A program made the position numbers and the translations under genes. The notes under the pieces are model-generated. The model was not told the origin of the DNA and searched no databases. It worked only from the letters and a program-made list of their open reading frames with translations. A stretch of 49,374 bases of DNA from positions 1 through 49,374 of the forward strand of contig NZ_SELO01000028.1 in the NCBI RefSeq assembly GCF_004146235.1, given 5' to 3'. The stretch's first letter is position 1. Each line of letters opens with the position of its first letter. This stretch comes from Tropicimonas sp. IMCC6043. Its GTDB lineage: Bacteria > Pseudomonadota > Alphaproteobacteria > Rhodobacterales > Rhodobacteraceae. This document shows positions 15,629 through 26,307 of the stretch, piece after piece.

Positions 15629-16282
15629 ATGACGAGGGCCGCTCTGGTAACCGGCGGGAACCGTGGCATCGGCCGCGCCATCGCGGCGGGGCTCGTCGCG
15701 CGCGGCGTCAAGGTCACGATCACCGCGAGAGACCGGGCGGAGGGCGCGGAGGCGGCCGAGGCGCTCGGCTGCGACTGGGCGTTGGCCGATCTGCTCGAAT
15801 CGGACAGCCTGCGCCAGTTCGACGGCGCGCCGTTCGACATCCTCGTCAACAACGCCGGAATCCTCCCGTCAGGGTCCTTGCTCGACAATCCGCAGGGCTA
15901 TTTCGATTGCATGGCGGTCATGGTCGACGGCCCCTTCCGCCTCACGCTCGCGCTCGCCCCGGGCATGATCGCGCGCGGCTATGGACGGATCGTCAACCTC
16001 TCCTCCGGCTGGGGCGCCTTTGCCGAAGGGCTCGGCGGGCCGAACGGCTACGGCATCGCCAAGGCTGCGCTCAACGCGCAGACACTCGCGCTCTCCCAAG
16101 AGCTGCCCGGGAACGTCAAGATCAATGCCATGTGCCCTGGCTGGGTCAGGACCCGCATGGGCGGGCCGGGTGCCAATACCAGCCCCGAGGATGCGGCGGA
16201 CACCGCGATCTGGCTCGCCACGCTGCCGGCTGACGGCCCCACCGGCGGCTTCGTCCGCCGCCGGAGGCGCATCGACTGGTAA
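15629..16282 (+). CDS. Short-chain dehydrogenase/reductase (SDR)
   Basis: This 217-residue classical SDR has a Rossmann fold: nucleotide-binding TGGNRGIG (about 8-15), NNAG (about 74-77), the active-site Ser in NLSSGWGAF and YGIAK (YxxxK), then [13 protein letters not shown]. It lies in the operon between mraY (18 bases upstream) and murD (64 bases downstream), so it is co-transcribed with cell-wall genes. SDRs are not a core dcw component and the substrate cannot be inferred. The C-terminus ends in an unusual basic run (VRRRRRIDW). Confidence 0.9.
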   Translation: MTRAALVTGGNRGIGRAIAAGLVARGVKVTITARDRAEGAEAAEALGCDWALADLLESDSLRQFDGAPFDILVNNAGILPSGSLLDNPQGYFDCMAVMVDGPFRLTLALAPGMIARGYGRIVNLSSGWGAFAEGLGGPNGYGIAKAALNAQTLALSQELPGNVKINAMCPGWVRTRMGGPGANTSPEDAADTAIWLATLPADGPTGGFVRRRRRIDW

Positions 16283-16346
16283 ACCTTTCCCCCGCCGCCG
16301 ACTTGATGCAGATAGTGCCTGCAACCCGCAGGCAAGGAGTACGGCC

Positions 16347-17753
16347 ATGATCCCGGTTCGCGGTGTAGACGGACAGAAGGTCGCCATCTTGGGCCTCGGT
16401 CGCTCTGGTCTCACGGCCGCGCGCTCGGTCGCGGCGGGAGGCGGCCACCCGGTTTGCTGGGACGATGGCGCCGCGGGCCGCGAACGCGCCGAGGCGGAAG
16501 GCCATGAGCTGCGCGACCCGACAGCCCCGGGCGCGCTGGACGACATTTCCCTCATGGTGACCTCCCCGGGCATCCCGCATCTCTACCCGGCATCGCACCG
16601 CGCCATCGCGGCGGCTCTGGACGCGGGCGTTCCGGTCGACAACGATATCGGCCTGTTCTTCCGGTCGCTGGCCACCGACGACTGGGACCGTTTCGACACC
16701 CTTCCCCGCGTTGTCGCGGTCACCGGCTCGAACGGCAAGTCCACGACCTCGGCGCTGATCGCGCATCTGCTGAACGAGGCGGGGCGTCCGGCCCAGCTTG
16801 CCGGCAATATCGGTCGCGGCGTGCTCGACATCGACCCGCCGGAAGAAGGCGGAGTCGTGGTGCTCGAACTCTCCTCCTACCAGACCGAGCTCGCCCGCGC
16901 GCTGACCCCGGATGTGGCCGTCTTCACCAACCTCTCGCCCGACCATCTCGACCGCCATGGCGGCTATGGCGGCTATTTCGCGGCCAAGCGCCGGCTCTTC
17001 GCCGAGGGCGGGCCGGACCGGGCGGTGATCGGGGTGGACGAGGTCGAGGGACGATTCCTTGCCGGACAACTCACGCAAGGACCGGCGGACGACCGGGTGA
17101 TCCGGGTGTCGTCCGGGCAGAAGCTCACCGGGCCCGGCTGGAACGTCTTCGCGCGCAAGGGGTTTCTCGCCGAATACCGCAAGGGCCGCCAGATCGGCTC
17201 GATCGACCTGCGGCCGATCCGTGGCCTGCCCGGCGCGCATAACCACCAGAATGCCTGCGCCGCCTATGCTGTGGCCCGCACGCTCGGTCTCGCACCGCGG
17301 GTGATCGAGGCGGGGATGCAGAGCTTCGCCGGGCTGCCGCATCGCAGCCAGATGGTGGGGGAGAAGGACGGCGTCTCCTTCGTCAACGATTCCAAGGCGA
17401 CCAATGTCGACAGCGCGGCGCGGGCGCTTCAGGCCTTCGGCCGGATTCGCTGGATCTGCGGAGGGCTCGAGAAGGAGGGCGGGCTCGGCGAGTTGCATCC
17501 GCATCTGGAAAGCGTCGTGAAGGCCTATGTGATCGGGCGCGAAGCGGAGCATTTCGCGCTCGAGCTTGGCGCGGGAGTCGAGAGCGAGGTCTGCGGCACC
17601 ATGGAACGGGCGGTGGCGCGGGCGGTCGAAGACGCACAGCCGGGCGAGACTGTGCTGTTGGCACCGGCGGCGGCGAGCTTCGACCAGTATGATTCCTTCG
17701 AGCGCCGCGGAGAGGATTTCATGGCGCGGGTGCGCGCGGTGATCGGGCAATAG
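16347..17753 (+). CDS. murD: UDP-MurNAc-L-Ala:D-Glu ligase MurD
   Basis: This 468-residue ligase adds D-Glu to UDP-MurNAc-L-Ala. Visible are the N-domain ([20 protein letters not shown]), the P-loop [39 protein letters not shown], and the C-domain ([41 protein letters not shown]). The ATG at 16347 follows AAGGAG at about 16334; the frame is open further upstream through the SDR gene but without homology. Confidence 0.97.
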   Translation: MIPVRGVDGQKVAILGLGRSGLTAARSVAAGGGHPVCWDDGAAGRERAEAEGHELRDPTAPGALDDISLMVTSPGIPHLYPASHRAIAAALDAGVPVDNDIGLFFRSLATDDWDRFDTLPRVVAVTGSNGKSTTSALIAHLLNEAGRPAQLAGNIGRGVLDIDPPEEGGVVVLELSSYQTELARALTPDVAVFTNLSPDHLDRHGGYGGYFAAKRRLFAEGGPDRAVIGVDEVEGRFLAGQLTQGPADDRVIRVSSGQKLTGPGWNVFARKGFLAEYRKGRQIGSIDLRPIRGLPGAHNHQNACAAYAVARTLGLAPRVIEAGMQSFAGLPHRSQMVGEKDGVSFVNDSKATNVDSAARALQAFGRIRWICGGLEKEGGLGELHPHLESVVKAYVIGREAEHFALELGAGVESEVCGTMERAVARAVEDAQPGETVLLAPAAASFDQYDSFERRGEDFMARVRAVIGQ

Positions 17754-17824
17754 GAAGCGACCCGCCTGCGGCGCATTCGCTTTCAGCCCTTGGCGCGGTG
17801 GTGCGCTCAGCCCACCAAAGCGGA

Positions 17825-19018
17825 TCAGCCCCGGCGCCCGGCGATGGCCGTGCCAGCCGCCCAGCCCGAGGACCACGCCCATTGGAAATTGTATCCGCCG
17901 AGCCAGCCGGTGACGTCGACGCATTCGCCGATGAAATAGAGGCCGGGAAGCGCCGTGGCCTGCATGCTCCGGGAAGAGAGCGCGGACGTGTCGACGCCGC
18001 CGAGGGTGACTTCGGCGGTGCGGTAACCCTCAGAGCCGGAGGGGGTGAGGCGCCAGTCGGAGAGGTGATCGGTCAGGGTCCTGAGGGCGGCGTCGGACTG
18101 GTCGGCAAGGTTGCCGGTGAGCCCCACCTCCTCCACGAGGAGGCTCGCAAGGCGGGCGGGAAGATACTCGGACAGAACGTTGGCCGGCGCCTTGCGGCCA
18201 TCGGTGCGGCGGCGGTCGCGCAGGGCGTCGAGGAGGTCGGTCTCCGGGCAGAGGCGGATGGAGAGCGCGTCGCCCTCGCGCCAGTAGGAGGAAACCTGCA
18301 GGATCGCCGGCCCGGAGAGGCCGCGATGGGTAAAGAGCAGCGCGTCGCGGAACGCCGCACCGTCGCAGGCGATTTCGGCCGGCGCGGAGAGCCCGGCGAG
18401 CGGCCTGAGCCTGTCGAGCACCGGGCCGCCGAAGGTGAGCGGGACGAGCGCGGGGCGGGTCTCGGTGACCGGAAGGCCGAAGCGCTCGGCGATGCGGTAG
18501 GCGAGCCCGGTCGCACCCATCTTCGGGATCGACTTTCCACCGGTGGCGACCACGAGGCTGCGGGCCTCGACCGTGACGCGGCGCCCGCTCCGGGTCAGCT
18601 CGACGCGAAAGTACCCGTCGGCATGGGCGATGTCGCCGATCTCGGTCTCGAGCCAGAGCTCTGCGCCGGCCGCCGCCGCCTCGGCGAGCAGCATCCCGAT
18701 GATGTCCTTCGCCGAGCGGTCGCAGAACAACTCGCCCTTCGCCTTCTCGTGCCAGGGGATGCCGTGCCGGGCGACGAGGTCGAGAAAGTCCCACTGCGTG
18801 TAGCGGTTCAGCGCGGATTTGCAGAAATGCGGGTTGGCGGAGAGGAAATTCTCCGGCCCTGCATGCAGGTTGGTGAAGTTGCACCGCCCGCCACCCGAGA
18901 TCCGGATCTTCTCGCCCGGCGCTTTCGCGTGGTCGACGACGAGGCAGCGCCCGCCTGCATGCGCGGCGCACATCAGCCCGGCGGCACCGGCCCCGAGGAT
19001 CAGGCAATCGATCTCCAT
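17825..19018 (-). CDS. BaiN/HI0933-like FAD-dependent flavoprotein
   Basis: This 397-residue NAD(P)/FAD-dependent oxidoreductase is of the HI0933/YhiN type (often named aminoacetone oxidase family). Visible are the dinucleotide-binding start DCLILGAGAAGLMCAAHAGG, the family signature ISGGGRCNFTN, ARSLVVATGGKSIPKMG, THRGLSGPAILQVSSYW, and the C-terminal GLYFIGECVDVTGWLGGYNF with QWAWSSGWAAG. Physiological substrate is unsettled for the family. It lies antisense between murD (convergent) and ftsW (divergent), interrupting the otherwise co-directional dcw cluster. Confidence 0.92.
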   Translation of the reverse strand: MEIDCLILGAGAAGLMCAAHAGGRCLVVDHAKAPGEKIRISGGGRCNFTNLHAGPENFLSANPHFCKSALNRYTQWDFLDLVARHGIPWHEKAKGELFCDRSAKDIIGMLLAEAAAAGAELWLETEIGDIAHADGYFRVELTRSGRRVTVEARSLVVATGGKSIPKMGATGLAYRIAERFGLPVTETRPALVPLTFGGPVLDRLRPLAGLSAPAEIACDGAAFRDALLFTHRGLSGPAILQVSSYWREGDALSIRLCPETDLLDALRDRRRTDGRKAPANVLSEYLPARLASLLVEEVGLTGNLADQSDAALRTLTDHLSDWRLTPSGSEGYRTAEVTLGGVDTSALSSRSMQATALPGLYFIGECVDVTGWLGGYNFQWAWSSGWAAGTAIAGRRG

Positions 19019-19179
19019 GCGCCGCACCTGCCGGGCGCAGTGGCCGGGGTCAAGCCCCGGCGCGCACCGGCTAAATCCCGGCCGCTGTGTCATTCTTCTG
19101 GAAAAACGCGGTTCATCCGCGTAAGATCGCCGCGAGACCCGGAAAACCGGGCGGCAAGAGGCAGAGCAGCGGTAAATCC

Positions 19180-20346
19180 ATGACGGAAATGGTCTATGGC
19201 ACCGCGCCCGCGCGGGGTGGCGATCCGGTCCTTCCCCGGTGGTGGCGCACAGTCGACAAGTGGACGATGTCCGCGATCCTGTTGCTCTTCGGCATCGGCC
19301 TGCTGCTCGGGCTTGCCGCCTCGCCGCCGCTGGCCGCACGCAACGGGCTTGCCTCCTTCCACTATGTCGAGCGGCAGGTATTCTTCGGCGGGCTCGCTAT
19401 CGTGGCCATGCTCTTCACGTCGATGATGTCGCCGGCGCTGGTGCGCCGCCTTGCCGTCATCGCCTTTCTCCTGGCGCTGATCTCGCTCGCACTGCTGCCC
19501 TTCCTCGGAACCGATTTCGGCAAGGGCGCGGTGCGCTGGTACTCGCTGGGATTTGCGTCCATCCAGCCGTCCGAGTTCCTCAAGCCCGCCTTCGTGGTCA
19601 CCGCCGCCTGGATGATGGCCGCGAGCCACGAGATTGGCGGACCGCCGGGCAAGACGCTCTCCTTCGGCCTTGTCTGCATCATCGTCGGCCTGCTGGCCAT
19701 GCAGCCCGATTTCGGCCAGGCCGCGCTGACGCTCTTCGCCTGGGGGGTGATGTATTTCGTTGCCGGCGCGCCGATCGTGCTGCTTGTCGGCATCGCCGGC
19801 GGGGTCGTCGGGCTTGGCGTCTTCGCCTACAACGCCTCGGATCACTTCGCCCGCCGCATCGATGGCTTTCTGACCCCCGAACTCGACCCGCGCACCCAGC
19901 TCGGCTATGCCACCAACGCGATTCAGGAAGGCGGATTCTTCGGCGTCGGCGTGGGCGAGGGCCAGGTGAAATGGTCGCTGCCGGATGCCCACACCGATTT
20001 CATCATCGCGGTGGCGGCGGAGGAATACGGCCTCGTCCTCGTCCTCGCCATCATCCTGCTCTATTCGATCGTCGTGCTGCGCTCGCTCTACCGTCTCACC
20101 CGCGAGCGCGACCCGTTCATCCGCCTTGCCGGCACCGGGCTCGCCTGCATGTTCGGCGTGCAGGCGATGATCAACATGGGCGTGGCGGTGCGCCTGCTGC
20201 CGGCAAAGGGCATGACGCTGCCCTTCGTTTCCTATGGCGGCTCTTCGCTGATCGCCGGAGGGATCGCCGTCGGCATGCTGCTCGCCTTCACGCGCAGCCG
20301 CCCGCAGGGCGAGATCGCCGACATCTTCCAGCGCAGGGGGCATTGA
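19180..20346 (+). CDS. ftsW: Septal peptidoglycan polymerase FtsW
   Basis: This 388-residue SEDS-family protein with about ten membrane segments polymerises lipid II at the septum together with FtsI. Conserved stretches are [61 protein letters not shown] and [20 protein letters not shown]. The ATG at 19180 was chosen over an in-frame start at 19087 because the upstream part has no membrane character. Its TGA shares a base with the murG ATG (TGATG). Confidence 0.96.
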   Translation: MTEMVYGTAPARGGDPVLPRWWRTVDKWTMSAILLLFGIGLLLGLAASPPLAARNGLASFHYVERQVFFGGLAIVAMLFTSMMSPALVRRLAVIAFLLALISLALLPFLGTDFGKGAVRWYSLGFASIQPSEFLKPAFVVTAAWMMAASHEIGGPPGKTLSFGLVCIIVGLLAMQPDFGQAALTLFAWGVMYFVAGAPIVLLVGIAGGVVGLGVFAYNASDHFARRIDGFLTPELDPRTQLGYATNAIQEGGFFGVGVGEGQVKWSLPDAHTDFIIAVAAEEYGLVLVLAIILLYSIVVLRSLYRLTRERDPFIRLAGTGLACMFGVQAMINMGVAVRLLPAKGMTLPFVSYGGSSLIAGGIAVGMLLAFTRSRPQGEIADIFQRRGH

Positions 20347-21470
20347 TGGCGACGCCGACGCTGCCCCTGGCCATCATCGCCGCCGGCGGCACTGGCGGCC
20401 ACATGTTCCCGGCCCAGGCGCTGGCCGAGGCTTTGCTGGCCCGCGGCTGGCGCGTGCGGCTCTCGACCGACGCGCGCGGCGCGCGCTATGCCGGCGGTTT
20501 CCCGGAGGCGGTGGAGATCCAGCAGGTCGCCTCCGCCACGTTTGCCCGCGGCGGCGCGCTCGCCAGAGCGCTGGTGCCGTTCCGCATCCTCGGTGGCATC
20601 GCCGGCGCGATGATCCGCATGCTTTTCAACCGGCCGTCCATCGTCGTCGGCTTCGGTGGCTACCCGACCATCCCGGCGATGTCGGCGGCCTGGATCCTGC
20701 GCGTCCCGCGGATGATCCACGAGCAGAACGGCGTGCTGGGCAGGACCAACCGGATCTTTTCGAAGCGGGTGGACAGGGTCGCGTGCGGCACCTGGCCCAC
20801 CGACCTGCCCGACGGCGTCGAGGGCGTGCCCTCCGGCAACCCGGTGCGCGGCGCGGTGATGGAGCGCGCCGGTGCGGGCTACATCCCGCCCGGCGACTAC
20901 CCGATGTCGCTGGTGGTCATTGGCGGCAGCCAGGGCGCGCGGATCCTCTCCGACGTCGTGCCGCCTGCCATCGCCGCCCTGCCGATGGAGATGCTCGCCC
21001 GGCTCCGCGTCGCTCACCAGGCGCGCGGCGAAGACGAAGAGCGTGTCGCCACCTATTACGCCGAGCACGCCATCGACGCCGAGGTCGAACCCTTCTTCAC
21101 CGACATTCCGCGCCGCCTCTCGGAGGCGCAGCTTGTGATCTCGCGCGCTGGCGCCTCCTCGGTCGCTGATATCTCGGTCATCGGCCGGCCGTCGATCCTG
21201 GTGCCCTATGCGGTCGCTGCGGGCGACCACCAGACCGCCAATGCGCGGGGGCTCGCGCAGGCCGAGGCGGCCGTGGTGATCCCGGAATCACAGCTTGATG
21301 TCGAGACGCTTTCGGAGCAGATACGCGCGATCCTGGAAAACCCCGAGGCCGCGTCCCGGATGGCGCGAAACGCGCTGGCCGAGGGGCGTCCGGACGCAAC
21401 CGAGAAACTGGTCGAGATGGTCGAAGAACTGTCCGGCGTGACCCCGAGGCCCGAAGGAGAGCAGCGATGA
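20346..21470 (+). CDS. murG: Lipid II synthase MurG
   Basis: This 374-residue peripheral inner-membrane GT-B glycosyltransferase adds GlcNAc to lipid I. Motifs: [83 protein letters not shown] and [10 protein letters not shown]. It overlaps ftsW by 1 base and murC by 4. Confidence 0.97.
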   Translation: MATPTLPLAIIAAGGTGGHMFPAQALAEALLARGWRVRLSTDARGARYAGGFPEAVEIQQVASATFARGGALARALVPFRILGGIAGAMIRMLFNRPSIVVGFGGYPTIPAMSAAWILRVPRMIHEQNGVLGRTNRIFSKRVDRVACGTWPTDLPDGVEGVPSGNPVRGAVMERAGAGYIPPGDYPMSLVVIGGSQGARILSDVVPPAIAALPMEMLARLRVAHQARGEDEERVATYYAEHAIDAEVEPFFTDIPRRLSEAQLVISRAGASSVADISVIGRPSILVPYAVAAGDHQTANARGLAQAEAAVVIPESQLDVETLSEQIRAILENPEAASRMARNALAEGRPDATEKLVEMVEELSGVTPRPEGEQR

Positions 21471-22885
21471 TGGACGGGAGCACGATGATGAACGCGGTGA
21501 CCAAGCTTCCCACCGATGTGGGACCGATCCATTTCGTCGGCATCGGTGGCATCGGCATGTCCGGCATCGCCGAGGTGCTGCTGACCCATGGCTACTCCGT
21601 ACAGGGCTCCGACCTGAAGGAGTCGAAGATCACCGAGCGCCTCAAGAGCCTCGGCGCGCGGATCTTCATCGGCCAGCAGGAGGACAATCTCGAGGGCGCC
21701 GAAGTCGTTGTCATCTCCTCTGCCATCAAGCCGGGCAACCCGGAACTCGATGGCGCCCGCGCCCGCGGCCTGCCGGTGGTGCGCCGCGCGGAGATGCTGG
21801 CCGAACTCATGCGCCTCAAGTCCAACGTCGCGATCGCCGGCACCCACGGCAAGACCACGACGACGACCATGGTCGCCACCCTTCTCGATGCCGGCGGCAT
21901 CGACCCCACGGTCATCAACGGCGGCATCATCCACGCCTATGGCTCCAACGCGAGGGCGGGGCAGGGCGAGTGGATGGTCGTCGAGGCCGACGAGAGCGAC
22001 GGCACGTTCAACCGCCTGCCCGCCACCATCGCCATCATCACCAATATCGACCCCGAGCACATGGAGCACTGGGGCACGATCGAGGCGCTCCGCCAGGGCT
22101 TTAAGACCTTTGTCGAGAACATCCCCTTCTACGGTCTCGCGATCTGCTGCACCGACCATCCCGAGGTGCAGGCGCTGGTCGGCCGGATCACCGATCGCCG
22201 CGTCGTCACCTATGGCTTCAACGCCCAGGCCGATGTGCGCGCGGTGAACCTCACCTACAAGGCCGGCGTGGCGCATTTCGACATCGTCCTGCGGAACGAC
22301 GAGATGGTGATCGAGGGCTGCACCCTTCCAATGCCGGGGGACCATAACGTGTCCAACGCACTTGCCGCCGTGGCCGTAGCGCGCCATCTCGGCATGAAGG
22401 CCGACGAGATCCGCGACGCGCTGGCGGGTTTCGGCGGCGTGAACCGTCGATTCACGAAGGTCGGCGAAGTGAACGGCGTGACCATCATCGACGATTACGG
22501 CCACCACCCGGTGGAGATCGCCGCGGTTCTAAAGGCGGCGCGCCAGGCGTCGGAGGGCCGGGTGATCGCGGTGCACCAGCCGCACCGCTATTCGCGCCTG
22601 CACAATCTCTTCGACGATTTCTGCTCCTGCTTCAACGAGGCGGACGTGGTGGCCATCGCCGAGGTCTTTGCCGCCGGTGAAGAGCCGATCGAAGGAGCCG
22701 ATCGCGACAGCCTCGTGGCCGGCCTCATCCGCCACGGCCACCGCCACGCCCGCGCGCTGCTCTCCGAGGACGATCTCGAGCGGCTCGTGCGCGAACAGAC
22801 GCAGCCGGGCGATATGGTGGTCTGCCTCGGCGCAGGCACGATCAGTGCCTGGGCCAATGCCCTGCCGGAGCGCCTGAGGGGATGA
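21467..22885 (+). CDS. murC: UDP-MurNAc:L-alanine ligase MurC
   Basis: This 472-residue ligase adds L-Ala to UDP-MurNAc. N-domain [19 protein letters not shown]-loop [38 protein letters not shown], and C-domain [22 protein letters not shown] and HQPHRYSRL are all intact. The ATG at 21467 has a perfect AAGGAG seven bases upstream and overlaps the murG stop. An internal ATG at 21488 ([10 protein letters not shown]), also preceded by GGGAG, is an equally possible start and matches the usual family N-terminus. Confidence 0.96.
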   Translation: MMDGSTMMNAVTKLPTDVGPIHFVGIGGIGMSGIAEVLLTHGYSVQGSDLKESKITERLKSLGARIFIGQQEDNLEGAEVVVISSAIKPGNPELDGARARGLPVVRRAEMLAELMRLKSNVAIAGTHGKTTTTTMVATLLDAGGIDPTVINGGIIHAYGSNARAGQGEWMVVEADESDGTFNRLPATIAIITNIDPEHMEHWGTIEALRQGFKTFVENIPFYGLAICCTDHPEVQALVGRITDRRVVTYGFNAQADVRAVNLTYKAGVAHFDIVLRNDEMVIEGCTLPMPGDHNVSNALAAVAVARHLGMKADEIRDALAGFGGVNRRFTKVGEVNGVTIIDDYGHHPVEIAAVLKAARQASEGRVIAVHQPHRYSRLHNLFDDFCSCFNEADVVAIAEVFAAGEEPIEGADRDSLVAGLIRHGHRHARALLSEDDLERLVREQTQPGDMVVCLGAGTISAWANALPERLRG

Positions 22886-22927
22886 CCAACGCTGCCACTC
22901 TCGCAGGCTGGCCCGGGTAGAGTCGCG

Positions 22928-23179
22928 ATGAACGTTCTGGTCCTCGGATGTCTCTGGGTGCTGGTCGGAACGGCCACCGCCCTGATGCCGATGCGCTACC
23001 AGTATCTGCCGGGTTTCCTCTTGTTGCTCAGCGCGCCTGTCCTGATCTGGAAGATCGGTGTGGCCTATGGCTGGCTGCCGCTGCTTCTCGTGACGGCGGC
23101 CTTTGCCTCGATGTTCCGCAAGCCCCTGCGCGCGCTCGCGCTGTGGGCGCTCGGAGGCCGCGGGGAGTCGGGCCCGTGA
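22928..23179 (+). CDS. DUF2484 family membrane protein, copy 1
   Basis: This 83-residue hydrophobic protein has about three membrane segments (VLVLGCLWVLVGTATALMP, LPGFLLLLSAPVLIWKI, LPLLLVTAAFASMF) and a basic C-terminal end. It belongs to DUF2484, a family found next to murC/murB in Rhodobacterales. No function is established. The next gene is a paralogue that overlaps it by 4 bases, which suggests that the two are made together. Confidence 0.8.
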   Translation: MNVLVLGCLWVLVGTATALMPMRYQYLPGFLLLLSAPVLIWKIGVAYGWLPLLLVTAAFASMFRKPLRALALWALGGRGESGP

Positions 23180-23418
23180 CTCTCTCGCTCGTCCTTGCCT
23201 GCCTCTGGGTCGTCGCGGCGACCGTGATGGCGTTGATTCCCTCGCGGCGCAATCATTGGCCACAGGCCTATGCCCTCATCGCCACCGGCATCCCGCTCCT
23301 CGGCTATGTCACCTACCAGAACGGGCCGGTCGTGGGCCTTCTGGTCTTTCTCGCCGGTGCCTCGATCCTGCGCTGGCCGCTGATCCATCTCTGGCGGTGG
23401 GTCCGGCGGAGGGTCTGA
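23176..23418 (+). CDS. DUF2484 family membrane protein, copy 2
   Basis: This 80-residue membrane protein is paralogous to the preceding gene: LVLACLWVVAATVMALIPSR aligns with LVLGCLWVLVGTATALMPMR, and both end in an IL/MF-R-x-P-L segment. It starts with GTG overlapping the upstream TGA (GTGA), so coupling rather than an independent ribosome-binding site is likely. The C-terminus WRWVRRRV is basic and probably cytoplasmic. Function unknown. Confidence 0.8.
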   Translation: MTLSLVLACLWVVAATVMALIPSRRNHWPQAYALIATGIPLLGYVTYQNGPVVGLLVFLAGASILRWPLIHLWRWVRRRV

Positions 23419-23469
23419 GAGCGGAAGGGCGATGCGAAACGTGCCTTTCACGGCGGGCGGTTCCGGCCT

Positions 23470-24717
23470 ATGACGCCCGGGCCGCTACGACGAGCCGGAG
23501 CGATGGACTCCACAGGACTTTCCCGCTGGCGCATCCTCTTCTATGCGCTGCTGACATCGCTGACGGCGTTGAGCATCGACGCGCTTTTACCCGGGTTGCA
23601 GATCATCGGTGCCACGATGGCGCCCGCGCCGCCGCTGTCGACGCAGCATGTGATCTCGCTCTTCATCTTCGGAATGGCCTTTGGCGAGCTTCTGATCGGA
23701 CCGCTCGCCGATGCGCTCGGCCGGAAGAGGGCGCTGGCGCTCGGCATCGGTATCTACGGGCTCGGCACGCTGATCGCGCTGTCGGCGGGACGGCTGGAGG
23801 TCCTGATCGCCGGGCGCATCATCCAGGGCATCGGCGTGGCGGGACCAAAGATCGCGACCCGCGCAATGATCCGCGACCAGTTCGAAGGCGCGGTGATGGC
23901 GCGGGTCATGTCCTTCATGTTCACGCTCTTCATCCTTGTCCCGATGGCCGCTCCGATGCTCGGGCAGGCCCTTATTGCGCTCGGCGGCTGGCGGGCGATC
24001 TTCGTTCTCTATCTCGTCATGGCCACCTTGCTTGGCCTGGCAATGGTCCTGAAACACCCCGAGACGCTGCCGCCGGAGCGGCGAATCCCATTTCGCCCGA
24101 AGCTCATATGGCTCAACTGCCTGCGCATCGGATCGGACCGCCGTGTCGGGCTCCTGATCGTGGCGACCGGGCTCGTCTTCGGCGCGCAGCTTCTCTATCT
24201 CAGCACGGCCGCGCAGCTCTTCGATGACGGTTTCGGGATCAGGGAGAGCTTTCCGCTCTGGTTCGCCATCCTCGCCTCCGGCATCGGGATCGCATCCTAT
24301 GTGAACGGCAGGCTGGTGCGCCGGGCTGGCATGGAGAGGATGATCCGCCCGGCCTTCCTCGGCCTCGCGGCGTCGGGGTTCCTCCTTCTCTGCGAGACCT
24401 GGGTCTCGGGCGGACCGCCGCCATTCGCCGTCTTCATGGGGTTGGGGTTCCTGGCCTTCTTTTCGATCGGCGTCCTGTTTGGCAACATGAACGCGCTGGC
24501 CATGCTCACGCTCGGCGAGGTGGCCGGATATGGCGCCTCGCTGATCGCGTCGGGATCGAGCCTCGTCGCGACGGTCTTTGCCATCGCCCTTGGGGCTTTC
24601 TACGACGGCAGCACGCTGAGCCTTTCCGCCGGATTTCTTGCTGCCGGCCTGGGGGCGGCGGCGCTCACCCGGCTGGCGCTTGACCGCGCCGCCACGCCGA
24701 TTGCCGCGGTGAGATAG
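23470..24717 (+). CDS. MFS transporter, Bcr/CflA drug-resistance type
   Basis: This 415-residue inner-membrane protein has about 12 membrane segments. Motif A is GPLADALGRKRALALG after the second segment. The N-terminal TALSIDALLPGLQIIG and the later RDQFEGAVMARVMSFMFTLF match Bcr/CflA proton-driven exporters. Substrate cannot be predicted. A second in-frame ATG at 23503 (MDSTGLSRW), preceded by CGGAG, may be the real start. It lies co-directionally in the dcw cluster but is not a known cell-wall gene. Confidence 0.85.
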   Translation: MTPGPLRRAGAMDSTGLSRWRILFYALLTSLTALSIDALLPGLQIIGATMAPAPPLSTQHVISLFIFGMAFGELLIGPLADALGRKRALALGIGIYGLGTLIALSAGRLEVLIAGRIIQGIGVAGPKIATRAMIRDQFEGAVMARVMSFMFTLFILVPMAAPMLGQALIALGGWRAIFVLYLVMATLLGLAMVLKHPETLPPERRIPFRPKLIWLNCLRIGSDRRVGLLIVATGLVFGAQLLYLSTAAQLFDDGFGIRESFPLWFAILASGIGIASYVNGRLVRRAGMERMIRPAFLGLAASGFLLLCETWVSGGPPPFAVFMGLGFLAFFSIGVLFGNMNALAMLTLGEVAGYGASLIASGSSLVATVFAIALGAFYDGSTLSLSAGFLAAGLGAAALTRLALDRAATPIAAVR

Positions 24718-24733
24718 AGCCCGCGCTGGCACC

Positions 24734-25153
24734 TTACTTGGGTGTGACCTTCGCAGCATAGGAATGGCTGACGATCTTGCCATCGTCGACGAAATAGGTC
24801 TCCGCTGCATAGTCGTAGACATTGTCGGGAGACTCCGCGTGCCAGACGACAAATCCGGTGTCGTTTCCGATCATGATCGTCTCGGTCTCCATCGAGATCC
24901 CGTCCTGCGAGAACTCGGCGACCAGGGGCTCAAGGAACTCCCGGATTTCCGCCGGCCCGGTGAAGACACGCGCCGGCGTGACAACTTCCGCATCGTCGCT
25001 GTAGGTCGCGAGCAGGGCATCTATGTCGAGGGCGCCGAAGGCACGGAGATGGGTCCTCACCACATCCTACGTCGCCCTGTCGTCCGATGCGGCATAGAGC
25101 GTCGTCGACGCGACGGCCAGGGCCGTAGCGGCACGCATCGGAATCCTCGTCAC
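24734..25153 (-). pseudogene. Secreted NTF2/SnoaL-like protein with an internal amber codon
   Basis: The minus strand opens with GTG at 25153 behind a perfect AGGAGG (25164-25159) and encodes a signal-peptide-like start, MRAATALAVASTTLYAASDD, then RAT. An in-frame TAG (25069-25067) follows, then the frame continues DVVRTHLRAFGALDIDALLA to the end of an NTF2-like domain (YSDDAEVVTPARVFTGPAEI, FVVWHAESPDNVYDY, YFVDDGKIVSHS). One base change (CAG to TAG) would explain the break. Translation from the GTG codons at 25063/25060 would give a 109-residue protein without a signal peptide, but there is no ribosome-binding site there. The gene is most likely inactivated. Confidence 0.7.
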
Positions 25154-25374
25154 ACTTTCCTCCTGCGGAAGCTCGGGTCGCGCACCCGACATCCACCATG
25201 CTACCGTGAGCGGGGTGACGTAACGGCAATTTCAACGAATCCTGATCACTCCGGTCCGGCGCCCTTTGATCGCGCGAAGGGCCTCGCGCGCATGTCCGAC
25301 CGCCCGCTGCCCCTCGACACCCGCACCTCGCCTCCGCTATCAGGCAGCCTCGGACCCCAGCGAGGAGGCTACCA

Positions 25375-26307
25375 ATGGCCACGCCCGATCAGATCGAGAT
25401 CCGCGGCACGCTCACGCCCGACCGCCCGCTCGACAGCCTTACCTGGCTGCGCGTCGGCGGCCCGGCCGACTGGCTCTTCCAGCCCGCCGACCGAGACGAC
25501 CTCGGCCATTTTCTCGCAGAGCTCGATCCCGAGATTCCTGTCTTCCCGATGGGCGTCGGCTCCAACCTCATCGTGCGCGACGGCGGCATCCGCGGCGTCG
25601 TGATCCGGCTCGGGCGCGGCTTCAATGCAATCGACTGCAACGCGGGCGAGATCACCGCCGGCGCCGCCGCGCTCGACGCCCATGTCGCGCGCAAGGCTGC
25701 CGAGGCAGGGCTTGATCTCACCTTCCTGCGTACCATCCCCGGCGCGATTGGCGGGGCGGTGCGGATGAATGCCGGCTGCTACGGCTCCTATGTCGCCGAC
25801 CACCTGATCGAGGCCGAGGCGGTCGCCCGCGACGGCTCCGTGCTCCGGCTTACGCCCGAGACGCTTGAGTTCGCGTATCGCTCAACGTGCCTGCCGCCGG
25901 GCTGTGTCATTACTTCTGCCCGCTTCCGCGCTGCGCCCGGAGATCCGGACGAACTCGCAGAGAAGATGCAGCACCAGCTTGCCCGCCGCGACGCCACGCA
26001 GCCGACCAGGGACCGCACCGCCGGCTCCACTTTCCGGAACCCGGTCGGCTACAGTTCCACCGGCGCGGCCGACGACACGCATGAACTCAAGGCCTGGAAG
26101 GTGATCGACGACGCCGGGATGCGCGGTGCCCGGCGCGGCGGCGCCCAGATGTCCGAAAAGCACTCGAATTTCCTCGTGAACGCCGGAAATGCGACCGCCG
26201 CGGACCTCGAGGGACTGGGCGAGGAGGTCAGGAAAAAGGTTTACCAAATCAGCGGAATAGAGCTAGAGTGGGAAATCATGAGGGTCGGTGAACCGGCTCC
26301 GCAATGA
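25375..26307 (+). CDS. murB: UDP-N-acetylenolpyruvoylglucosamine reductase MurB
   Basis: This 310-residue FAD enzyme reduces UDP-GlcNAc-enolpyruvate to UDP-MurNAc. FAD-domain motifs are [32 protein letters not shown] and [20 protein letters not shown]. The catalytic Ser lies in AGSTFRNP and the C-terminal glutamate in the SGIELEWEI segment. GAGGAGG sits just before the ATG. It restarts the run of cell-wall genes after the MFS/NTF2 interruption; ddl follows after 96 bases. Confidence 0.96.
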   Translation: MATPDQIEIRGTLTPDRPLDSLTWLRVGGPADWLFQPADRDDLGHFLAELDPEIPVFPMGVGSNLIVRDGGIRGVVIRLGRGFNAIDCNAGEITAGAAALDAHVARKAAEAGLDLTFLRTIPGAIGGAVRMNAGCYGSYVADHLIEAEAVARDGSVLRLTPETLEFAYRSTCLPPGCVITSARFRAAPGDPDELAEKMQHQLARRDATQPTRDRTAGSTFRNPVGYSSTGAADDTHELKAWKVIDDAGMRGARRGGAQMSEKHSNFLVNAGNATAADLEGLGEEVRKKVYQISGIELEWEIMRVGEPAPQ

